Positions 1-5,341 of a stretch of 5,341 nt of DNA are shown piece after piece (within the stretch, counting starts at the first letter, position 1; each line of letters opens with the position of its first letter). A program made the translations under genes and the position numbers. The notes beneath the pieces are model-generated. The model worked only from the letters and a program-made list of their open reading frames with translations, made no database searches and had not been told where the DNA came from. This DNA is from an uncultured Eubacteriales bacterium (GTDB taxonomy: Bacteria > Bacillota > Clostridia > Christensenellales > Aristaeellaceae), in NCBI GenBank assembly GCA_900540045.1, contig UQEF01000124.1, positions 1 through 5,341 on the forward strand. Reading direction: 5' to 3'.

Positions 1-960
1 GCCGCCGCGCGCCGCGTTGGCCAGGGAGCCCAGCGAGGGCATGGGCGCCTGCACGCCCAGGCCGATGAAGCTCAAAAAGCTCTCGGTAAAGATGGCCGAC
101 GGGATCTGTAATGCAACGGATATGAAGATGACGCTGATGCAGTTGGGTAAAATATGCTTGCGGATGATGCGGCCGGGCTTGGCGCCCAGGGCCCGGGCCG
201 CCAGGACATATTCGTTGGTCTTGATGGAGAGAATCTGGCCGCGGACCAGACGCGCCATGCTCACCCAGTACAGAAGGCCGAACACCACAAACAGGCTGAG
301 CATGTTGGTGCCCACCTGCGCCAGAATCGTGCCCTTGAGGGCGTTACCCAGCACCTGGTTGAGCACCACGGAGAGCAGGATCACCATCAGGGTATCCGGC
401 AGGGAGTAGATGATGTCCACGATGCGCATCATGATCAGGTCCACCTTGCCGCCGCAGTAGCCGGAGATGGAGCCGTACAGCAGGCCGATCACCAGCACGA
501 TCAGGCTGGCGAACAGGCCCACCAGCAGCGACACGCGCGCGCCGTACACCACGCGGATAAAGTAGTCGCGGCACAATTCATCGGTCCCGAAGATGTGCGG
601 GAAGATCTCCTGCCCCTCTTCGATGGCCTTGAGCTCGTTTTCCGAATACTCAAAGGGCGCGAGGTTCTTGGCCGTCTTGTCGCGCTTGCCGTTGACCTCG
701 ATCATCTGGGAATAGGAATAGGGATAGACCGAGGGCACCACCGCGATGATCACCAGCAGCACCGCCAGCACGATCAGGCTGGCCACGGCAAGCGGGTTTT
801 TAAAGAGCTTGCGCATGCCGTCGCGGAAAAAGGTGGTGGATTCCCGCATGGTCTCATGCTGCTGCTTTTCCTCGTCCGTGGCAGGAGAAAACTTGTTCAG
901 ATCAATTTGCAGGCTCAAGAGGCTTTTCTTGGGCAGCTGGTCTTCTTTGAATTCACGCAT
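1..960 (-). CDS. oppC: OppC/DppC-type ABC importer permease subunit (3' end beyond window)
   Basis: Inner-membrane permease that would pair with OppB to form the channel of an ABC importer for oligopeptides, dipeptides or related solutes. The frame is open from ATG 958-960 to the window edge: 320 codons seen, perhaps a few dozen missing. In order: a charged cytoplasmic N-terminus (residues 1-53), TM1 (about 55-78), an extracytoplasmic loop (79-124), the OppC-type GTDxxxRD signature read as GTDELCRD (125-132), then RVVYGARVSLLVG leading into TM2 (about 141-164). The EAA loop that docks on the ATPase lies at about 250-273 (YVLAARALGAKPGRIIRKHI, then LPN), followed by FTESFLSFIGLG (291-302), all typical of the family. 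AGGAGG at 970-975 sits 9 nt from this ATG and overlaps the oppB stop, 14 nt upstream, so translation is probably coupled. An in-frame ATG at 967-969 touches the ribosome binding site and is unlikely. Substrate cannot be read from permeases; the symbol is class-level. Confidence 0.93.
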   Translation of the reverse strand, partial: MREFKEDQLPKKSLLSLQIDLNKFSPATDEEKQQHETMRESTTFFRDGMRKLFKNPLAVASLIVLAVLLVIIAVVPSVYPYSYSQMIEVNGKRDKTAKNLAPFEYSENELKAIEEGQEIFPHIFGTDELCRDYFIRVVYGARVSLLVGLFASLIVLVIGLLYGSISGYCGGKVDLIMMRIVDIIYSLPDTLMVILLSVVLNQVLGNALKGTILAQVGTNMLSLFVVFGLLYWVSMARLVRGQILSIKTNEYVLAARALGAKPGRIIRKHILPNCISVIFISVALQIPSAIFTESFLSFIGLGVQAPMPSLGSLANAARGG

Positions 961-969
961 TACCGCCAT

Positions 970-974
970 CCTCC

Positions 975-975
<1 letters not shown>
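970..975 (-). promoter_or_regulatory. Ribosome binding site of oppC, overlapping oppB stop
   Basis: Read on the minus strand this is AGGAGG, a near-perfect Shine-Dalgarno. Its first A is the last base of the oppB TGA stop. It is 9 nt from ATG 958-960 and 0 nt from the in-frame ATG at 967-969, which decides the start in favour of 958-960. Confidence 0.85.
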
Positions 976-1886
<911 letters not shown>

Positions 1887-1896
1887 CCCGATGAGT

Positions 1897-1903
1897 CCCT
1901 CCC
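1897..1903 (-). promoter_or_regulatory. Ribosome binding site of oppB
   Basis: The minus strand reads GGGAGGG, 10 nt ahead of ATG 1884-1886. It supports the short OppB start over the upstream in-frame extension. The same GGGAGGG occurs before the leader ORF start at 2073. Confidence 0.75.
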
Positions 1904-1907
1904 GAAA

Positions 1908-1937
1908 GCGCGCCGCAAAGCCTTGCGCGCCGCAAAG
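1908..1937 (-). repeat. 13-bp direct repeat with hairpin ahead of oppB RBS
   Basis: GCGCGCCGCAAAG on the plus strand occurs at 1908-1920 and again at 1925-1937, a period of 17 bases. The upstream copy plus its flank (1921-1937) can fold as a 7-bp stem with one G-T pair and a 3-base loop. The repeat ends 4 bases before the GGGAGGG ribosome binding site. It may be simple slippage or duplication in a GC-rich leader; no function is known. Confidence 0.6.
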
Positions 1938-1938
1938 T

Positions 1939-2073
1939 TCAGTTCGTTTCCGCGCGGGGCGAAAACCAAGCCGCACGGCCTGGACCGCGCGGCAGCATTG
2001 TACATGGGACGCTTTGAGGGCAGTATGCAAAAGTAGACTTTGAAATACCGGTTTTTTCCCGCCGGTACCCCAT
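1939..2073 (-). CDS. Possible 44-codon upstream ORF in the oppB leader
   Basis: A short frame runs from ATG 2071-2073 to TGA 1939-1941 and would encode 44 residues beginning MGYRREKTGISK and ending SPRAETN. The support is a strong Shine-Dalgarno (GGGAGGG, 2082-2088) 8 nt upstream and a position inside the predicted oppB leader, about 100 nt after the promoter. Against it, the peptide has no recognisable domain, membrane segment or amino-acid run that would suggest classical attenuation. The same frame is also open upstream to an ATG at 2202, which lies before the predicted transcription start. It could be a leader peptide whose translation affects the hairpin at 1970-1993, or a chance ORF. 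I do not recognise a family. Confidence 0.25.
   Translation of the reverse strand: MGYRREKTGISKSTFAYCPQSVPCTMLPRGPGRAAWFSPRAETN
1970..1993 (-). promoter_or_regulatory. Strong hairpin in oppB leader, possible attenuator
   Basis: On the minus strand GCCGCGCGG pairs with CCGTGCGGC (9 bp, one G-U) around a 6-base loop. It is followed by TTGGTTTT (1962-1969), an imperfect U tract. That resembles a weak intrinsic terminator lying upstream of oppB and inside the possible leader ORF, so it might attenuate transcription. The broken U tract makes this uncertain. Confidence 0.35.
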
Positions 2074-2212
2074 GCCGATTACCCTCCCAGCGTCCTGCCT
2101 CTCACCAGCCCTCGCCATCGAAAATCCGTACAGATCAACCCAAACGTCCCTTTCCGTTAAAAATACAACACACGTTATTACTATAGCACATCCCGATGCC
2201 AAAAGTCTACTT
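2031..2212. repeat. Pair of inverted 10-bp AAGTAGACTT boxes bracketing the oppB promoter and leader
   Basis: AAGTAGACTT at 2031-2040 and its reverse complement AAGTCTACTT at 2203-2212 form a perfect 10-bp inverted pair, 11 bp if one more A/T is counted. Each copy is itself nearly palindromic (AAGT-NN-ACTT), the shape expected of a dimeric repressor site. The outer copy overlaps the predicted -35 hexamer (2204-2209). The coordinates span both copies; the DNA between them belongs to the promoter and leader. Confidence 0.4.
2180..2209 (-). promoter_or_regulatory. Putative sigma-70-type promoter of the oppBC operon
   Basis: On the minus strand the -10 is TATAGT (2180-2185), 5 of 6 to consensus and preceded by TGC, so it is an extended -10. 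The -35 candidate is TAGACT (2204-2209), 4 of 6, with an 18-bp spacer. Transcription would start near 2173. It lies directly after the U tract of the preceding terminator and in a local AT-rich patch, as expected for a promoter. Confidence 0.6.
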
Positions 2213-2246
2213 AAAAAAACACCTGTTTACATAAAGCAACAGGTGT
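2213..2246 (-). terminator. Rho-independent terminator of the dnaD-dnaC-arsC-like operon
   Basis: On the minus strand ACACCTGTT (2238-2246) pairs perfectly with AACAGGTGT (2219-2227) around a 10-base loop, followed by six further Ts (2213-2218). It lies 96 nt past the stop of the ArsC-like gene and just before the oppB promoter. The stretch between it and that stop (2247-2342) holds no gene that I can see, only a weak GGAAGG/CCTTCC inverted repeat (2261-2266, 2301-2306). Confidence 0.88.
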
Positions 2247-2342
2247 ATTGTGAAATAACCGGAAGGTTAATCCCATGCTTTTCAGGTCGAAATTCCGGGT
2301 CCTTCCTACTTTGTATTTTTTCTGTATTTTTTGTGAGCCGGA

Positions 2343-2705
2343 TCAGCGCGCCGCGGATTTTTCCAGTTCAACCCAGCGTTTCCATTCCGCTTCATCCGCG
2401 CCCACGGTCACACGGCTGCCGTTTCGCACAATGGGGCTGACCAGCGCCATCGGGTCGTTCATCAGCTCGGCCAGAATCAGGCTGTCGGTGGACATGTGGG
2501 CCACGGGGCGCTCCAGGGCCTTTTTGCCGGAGCGGTCCACCAGGGCCTTTGCGCCGACCGCGGCGGCAAACACCTCCAGCTCCTTTTTGCCCAGGCGATG
2601 CTTTTTGAGGTCCATCAGCTGACAGGGGATGCGGCGCTCCTTGAAAAACCGCTCCGCCTTGAGCACGTCCGGGTTTCTGGAGGACACATAGATCTGAATG
2701 TTCAC
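2343..2705 (-). CDS. ArsC/Spx-like thioredoxin-fold protein without the catalytic cysteine
   Basis: A 120-residue protein of the ArsC/Spx/YffB family, normal length for it. The N-terminal beta strand and first helix read MNIQIYVSSRNPDVLKAERF; the cis-proline loop reads SPIVRNG (90-96), with the family's conserved Pro and Arg, followed by VTVG and a Trp near the C-terminus. Typical relatives have a Cys, or CXXC, where this protein has Arg10-Asn11-Pro12, and the only cysteine is Cys28, outside the motif. Thiol-based arsenate reduction or Spx-style redox switching is therefore unlikely, and a binding or regulatory role is inferred. The start is GTG at 2703-2705, forming a GTGA overlap with the stop of the helicase-loader gene; upstream purines (GGGGAAGGA) may act as a weak ribosome binding site. 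It is the last gene of the operon. Arsenic resistance should not be inferred from the family name. Confidence 0.88.
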   Translation of the reverse strand: MNIQIYVSSRNPDVLKAERFFKERRIPCQLMDLKKHRLGKKELEVFAAAVGAKALVDRSGKKALERPVAHMSTDSLILAELMNDPMALVSPIVRNGSRVTVGADEAEWKRWVELEKSAAR

Positions 2706-3700
2706 GCTTCCTTCCCCTTTCTCCTGCGCTCCCGGCGCACGTCGCCGCCCACGAAGCCCACGCGCAGGCAGGCGCCTTTGTCCAGAAGGCGCGAGGTCAC
2801 GCGCTCGGTGTAGCGCTCCAGCAGCTCGTTCATGCTCAGGTTGGTGCTGAGAACGGTGTGCCGTCCGCTCATCTGCCGTTCGTTGAGCAGGTTGAACAGC
2901 TGCGTGACGGTCACGTTGTTCATCAGCGGCTCGGTGCCCAGGTCGTCGATGAGCAGCAGCTCCGCTTCCATCAAGGGCCTGAGCCTGGCCCCGTCATTGT
3001 CCATATAGGCCTGCCGCGCCGTTTCAAAGAAGCGGTACGCGCTGACGTAGGTGGGCAGGTACCCGCGCTCGGCCACGCGATGGGCGATGCACTGCATCAG
3101 AAACGTCTTGCCCAGCCCGCTCTTGCCCATCATAAGCAGGTCGCGCACCCGGGTATCCGGAAAGCTGTCGGCATAGCGCAGGCAGATATCGCGGTTGGCC
3201 TCCATGATGCGCCGCTGGGACATGCCCCGCTCGTCCGGTTCATCGGAAAAAACGGAGGCGTCATAGGTTTCAAAGGTGCCCGTCCCCGCGCCCAGGCCGC
3301 TTTGCTCCATCAGGCGGCGGTTGAGCTCCTGCCGCATGCAGTCGCACATGCGGCGGGAGGGGTCATACACGTACCCCTCGTCACGGCAGACGGCGCAGGT
3401 GTAGACGGGCTGCAAAAAATCGGGGGCCAGACCGCCCTGCACCAGCTTCTCCCGGATCTGCCGGTTCCACTCCGCCATGCGCGCGGGCAGGCCGGCGTTG
3501 GCCCCGGGGTCGCGGCGGGGGGCGGTCAGGCTGGAACGCACGCCCGCCATCACCTCGGCGTGGCGCTTGTCCAGCAGTTCCCGAAGGCCCGGACACCGCC
3601 CGCAGGCTTCTTCGCGCCGCTGCTCGAACAGGCGCAGGTTGTCCTCGCGCCGCCGGGCATATTCCTGCTCCAGCCGGGCCAAGATCTGCTCTCGCGTCAT
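2702..3700 (-). CDS. dnaC: DnaC/DnaI-like AAA+ helicase loader ATPase
   Basis: Cytoplasmic ATPase of the DnaC/DnaI group, expected to deliver the replicative helicase to DNA with the DnaD-like protein encoded just upstream. At 332 residues it is near the length of Bacillus DnaI. The N-terminal half is a charged helical region (1-90, possible coiled coil at 1-35), then a probable zinc cluster, Cys102-X2-Cys105 and Cys119-X-Cys121. The AAA+ core has Walker A GKSGLGKT (192-199), Walker B LLLIDDLGTE (248-257), a sensor-1 stretch VLSTNLS (283-289) and an ERVTSRLLDKG segment (299-309) with candidate arginine-finger residues. The C-terminus is very basic (RRERRRKGK). The ATG at 3698-3700 overlaps the upstream stop as ATGA, with GGAGGAG (3712-3718) 11 nt away. 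IstB transposition helpers and prophage DnaC share this fold, but no transposase or phage gene is nearby. The symbol is family-level; dnaI is equally valid. Confidence 0.92.
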   Translation of the reverse strand: MTREQILARLEQEYARRREDNLRLFEQRREEACGRCPGLRELLDKRHAEVMAGVRSSLTAPRRDPGANAGLPARMAEWNRQIREKLVQGGLAPDFLQPVYTCAVCRDEGYVYDPSRRMCDCMRQELNRRLMEQSGLGAGTGTFETYDASVFSDEPDERGMSQRRIMEANRDICLRYADSFPDTRVRDLLMMGKSGLGKTFLMQCIAHRVAERGYLPTYVSAYRFFETARQAYMDNDGARLRPLMEAELLLIDDLGTEPLMNNVTVTQLFNLLNERQMSGRHTVLSTNLSMNELLERYTERVTSRLLDKGACLRVGFVGGDVRRERRRKGKEA

Positions 3701-5199
3701 TTGCGGTTCAACTCCTCCAGCTGCTCCTCCGACAGGTCGCCGAACTCGTCGGGGTCGTAGGTCCGCTGCTCATATTGCTGCTCGATCACGCGCTTGGCGA
3801 GCGCGGCGGGACGGTCTGTCCCCTTCTGCGAGGACTGGAAGCGCTCGTGCTCGGCTCGCGCCGCCTCCACGGTGAGCACGCCCGACCGATGCCAGCCTTC
3901 CAGCAGCCGGTTCATGTAGGGCATGGGCTTGTCCACACCCCGCGCGAACTCCGCCGCCAGGTCCACCAGCGCCGCCGGCATGTTCCATTGCGTTTCCCAG
4001 GTCGTCAGCAGCTCCCGGTTGGCCTGCGTGCAGCCGCCGCGGTGGCCGCACAGGTCCATCAGGCCCCGGATGCGCCGGTTCAGCGCCCGCACCTGCTCAA
4101 GATGCGCCTCGATGGTCTCCGCCGTGGTCAGGCCCTTGGCGTTCCAAGCCTCCAGCAGCGCCGCCACATTGTCCAGCGAATGCGCCCTGCCGCTCGCAGC
4201 CACCTCACGGGCTGCCAGCAGGGCCGCCTCATGCCCACCCATGGCCGTCAGGCTGCGGTACAGCCGCCGCATGCCCTCGTCCACCACGGCGCGGCTGATG
4301 CCCAGCGCCTGAAGCAGCTCGCGGATGTGCGCGGTTTCCTCCTGCTCGGCCTCCAGCGTGCGCTCGACCGCCTTGCCGGTGGTGGCCTGCCCGCCGCTGC
4401 GGCTGCGGATGCCTTCCAATACCTTATCCAGATAGCCGAAGGTGGGCGAACCCTTGGTGGTCTCGCGGCAGGCGGCTTCGACGGCCCTGGGCTCAAAGCC
4501 CCACTGCTCCGTCCATTTCAGATACAGGTCCACCTCGTCCATGGAGGGGCTGCGGCGCATGCCCAGGCGGCTGAGCACCCGGCGCGCGCCCTTCATGGCC
4601 GCTTCGGACCGCTGGAACACCGCCTCGGCCTCCTCGATGGTGGAGATATGCTCCTGCGCCAGCTCCGCCGCCAGCTTCTGGGCGGCCTTGAAGCTGAAAT
4701 TGATGCCCCGCGTGGCGATCATGTGCTGAATGAGCATGAGCACCACCTCAGCGGGCAATTTCAGCTGCTCCACCCATTCGTAGGCCAGCACAGTTTCGCC
4801 GCCGTGGAGCTTGCGCCGGTCGCCGAAGGCGGCGTATACCGCCTGGGCAAAGGCCTCGTAGGCCTCGTCGCGGGGGGCTTCCCGCCGCTTGAGCATGGCC
4901 TGCTGCACGCTGAGAAACCGGTAGACCGGCGGCGTGTCCTTCACCCGCTCCACCAGGCGGCAGCGCTCCCAGTAGCGCATGGCGCATTCCACCTCGTCGC
5001 GGGACAGCGCCAGCGACCGGGCCACATCGTCCAGCAGATCGCCCTCCTCCTGCACGCCGCCGTGCGCGCACATCAGCCCATAGAGATAGACCTTGACATG
5101 GCTGTCGGGCGCGGCGGGCATGTATTCGCAAAAAAAGGCGTTGGGCACCGCCGTGGCGTCCCAGAGCAGGCCGCCGCGCTCGGCTTCAAAGGTTGGCAT
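3697..5199 (-). CDS. DnaD/DnaB-like primosome protein with repeated DnaD-type domains
   Basis: Predicted DNA-binding replication-initiation protein, 500 residues, about twice the length of Bacillus DnaD (roughly 230). Residues about 22-87 resemble the DnaD/DnaB N-terminal winged helix (FFCEYMPAAP, VKVYLYGLMC, then a helix-turn-helix-like stretch to RLVERV). Four units resembling the DnaD C-terminal (DnaB_2) helical domain follow at about 133-195, 217-267, 288-367 and 391-452. Their shared pattern is a Trp or Leu near the start, a helix with V..A, then YL or YM...LL.GW and often a T.E.A.A tail; YMNRLLEGWHRSG (428-440) is the clearest. The tail (475-500) is acidic. The start is ATG 5197-5199, with AAAGGAG 13 nt upstream. 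It is first in the operon and overlaps the helicase-loader gene by four bases. Family membership is firm; the count of four repeats is by eye and less sure. Confidence 0.88.
   Translation of the reverse strand: MPTFEAERGGLLWDATAVPNAFFCEYMPAAPDSHVKVYLYGLMCAHGGVQEEGDLLDDVARSLALSRDEVECAMRYWERCRLVERVKDTPPVYRFLSVQQAMLKRREAPRDEAYEAFAQAVYAAFGDRRKLHGGETVLAYEWVEQLKLPAEVVLMLIQHMIATRGINFSFKAAQKLAAELAQEHISTIEEAEAVFQRSEAAMKGARRVLSRLGMRRSPSMDEVDLYLKWTEQWGFEPRAVEAACRETTKGSPTFGYLDKVLEGIRSRSGGQATTGKAVERTLEAEQEETAHIRELLQALGISRAVVDEGMRRLYRSLTAMGGHEAALLAAREVAASGRAHSLDNVAALLEAWNAKGLTTAETIEAHLEQVRALNRRIRGLMDLCGHRGGCTQANRELLTTWETQWNMPAALVDLAAEFARGVDKPMPYMNRLLEGWHRSGVLTVEAARAEHERFQSSQKGTDRPAALAKRVIEQQYEQRTYDPDEFGDLSEEQLEELNRK
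3712..3718 (-). promoter_or_regulatory. Ribosome binding site of the DnaC-like gene, inside the dnaD-like gene
   Basis: The minus strand reads GGAGGAG, 11 nt before ATG 3698-3700. It lies in the last codons of the DnaD-like gene, whose stop overlaps this start, so the two genes are probably translationally coupled. Confidence 0.65.
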
Positions 5200-5212
5200 G
5201 CTGATATTCCGG

Positions 5213-5219
5213 CTCCTTT
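5213..5219 (-). promoter_or_regulatory. Ribosome binding site of the dnaD-like gene
   Basis: The minus strand reads AAAGGAG, 13 nt before ATG 5197-5199. The spacing is somewhat long, but no closer alternative start is visible. The in-frame ATG at 5245-5247 lacks a ribosome binding site and lies upstream of the predicted -10. Confidence 0.65.
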
Positions 5220-5235
5220 CGACAAAGGTAGGTTC

Positions 5236-5264
5236 AGTATACCACATTTTTGTCCGGCAAGGAA
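5236..5264 (-). promoter_or_regulatory. Extended -10 promoter of the dnaD-like operon
   Basis: The minus strand has TGG immediately before TATACT (-10 at 5236-5241, 5 of 6 to TATAAT), an extended -10. At the usual 17-bp spacing the -35 position reads TTCCTT (5259-5264), a poor match, so the extended -10 would carry the activity. Transcription would start near 5229, giving a leader of about 30 nt. No operator was recognised. Confidence 0.6.
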
Positions 5265-5270
5265 GCGCGC

Positions 5271-5305
5271 AAAAACGGGCCGCCCGGCGGGATGCCGGGC
5301 GGCCC
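5271..5305 (-). terminator. Strong rho-independent terminator of the upstream gene
   Basis: On the minus strand GGGCCGCCCGGC (5294-5305) pairs perfectly with GCCGGGCGGCCC (5277-5288) around a 5-base loop, and is followed after one G by TTTTT (5271-5275). It separates the dnaD-like operon from whatever lies beyond the right edge. Confidence 0.93.
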
Positions 5306-5341
5306 AGTCTGCTGACAAAGTGCGGGGTGCAGGGGGATCAT
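5306..5341 (-). other. Right edge: tail or 3' UTR of an upstream minus-strand gene
   Basis: Only 36 bases precede the terminator. A TGA at 5338-5340 on the minus strand could be the stop codon of the gene ended by that terminator, but the frame cannot be tested from this window. Confidence 0.25.

Larger units (their letters stand above)
1887..2173 (-). promoter_or_regulatory. Long structured 5' leader of the oppBC operon
   Basis: From the predicted transcription start (about 2173) to the oppB ATG there are roughly 285 nt with no confidently assigned gene. On the minus strand it contains, in order, a possible 44-codon ORF with a strong ribosome binding site, a hairpin at 2046-2067 (TACCGG/CCGGTA, 10-nt loop), a stronger 9-bp hairpin at 1970-1993, another at 1921-1937, and a 13-bp direct repeat just before the oppB ribosome binding site. 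No consensus of a riboswitch class that I know was recognised. The length depends on the promoter call. Confidence 0.45.

Noticed and set aside
967..969. Alternative in-frame ATG for OppC
   Set aside because: It is directly adjacent to the AGGAGG ribosome binding site (0 nt spacing), whereas ATG 958-960 has the usual 9 nt.
1887..2030. 48-codon N-terminal extension of OppB from ATG at 2030
   Set aside because: The extension is Arg/Ala/Cys-rich and unlike a membrane protein N-terminus. OppB homology and a good ribosome binding site both begin at 1886.
1887..2173. Known riboswitch or T-box in the oppB leader
   Set aside because: I looked for T-box, TPP, SAM, cobalamin, glycine and c-di-GMP core sequences by eye and found none. 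A covariance-model search could still find a class I cannot see.
2343..2705. Arsenate reductase / arsenic resistance gene
   Set aside because: It lacks the catalytic cysteine and has no arsR, arsB or acr3 neighbour.
2858..3760. Long plus-strand open frame (300 codons) opposite the helicase loader gene
   Set aside because: It is a shadow of the DnaC-like gene, which has intact Walker A and B motifs on the other strand; it has no ribosome binding site or recognisable motif.
2343..5199. Prophage or plasmid replication module
   Set aside because: DnaD-DnaC pairs occur in phages, but there are no phage structural, integrase or repressor genes or attachment repeats here. Composition matches the flanking transporter genes, so a chromosomal locus is more likely.
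5200..5247. Upstream ATG at 5245-5247 for the DnaD-like protein
   Set aside because: It has no ribosome binding site and lies upstream of the predicted -10 (5236-5241), so it would not be in the transcript. ATG 5197-5199 has AAAGGAG upstream.

Overview
The window is a stretch of GC-rich bacterial chromosome in which every credible gene lies on the minus strand. The DnaD-type and DnaC/DnaI-type replication proteins, the strong AGGAGG-like ribosome binding sites and the tight operons point to a Bacillota (Firmicutes) member, most likely a GC-rich member of the Clostridia. This is inferred from gene content only; no taxonomic marker gene is present.

Reading in the direction of transcription (right to left), the window opens with a strong intrinsic terminator (5271-5305) that ends an upstream gene outside the window. 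An extended -10 promoter (about 5236-5244) follows, then a three-gene operon. It contains a 500-residue DnaD/DnaB-like primosome protein (3697-5199) with a winged-helix N-terminus and what look like four successive DnaD C-terminal-type repeats. Next is a DnaC/DnaI-like AAA+ helicase loader (2702-3700), then a small ArsC/Spx-like thioredoxin-fold protein that lacks the usual catalytic cysteine (2343-2705). The genes are joined by ATGA and GTGA overlaps and end at an intrinsic terminator (2213-2246). The first two should act together in loading the replicative helicase; the role of the third is unknown.

A second transcription unit begins directly after that terminator. A plausible promoter (2180-2209) is followed by a leader of about 285 nt. 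The leader contains a possible 44-codon upstream ORF with its own strong ribosome binding site, several hairpins and short repeats. Then come oppB (975-1886) and oppC (960 to beyond position 1), the two permease subunits of an Opp/Dpp-type ABC importer for peptides or similar solutes. The ATPases and the solute-binding protein are not in the window and probably lie beyond the left edge.

No mobile element, CRISPR array, tRNA or rRNA was seen. The points most worth a second look are the cysteine-less ArsC-like protein coupled to the helicase loader, the repeat expansion of the DnaD-like protein, and the structured oppB leader.
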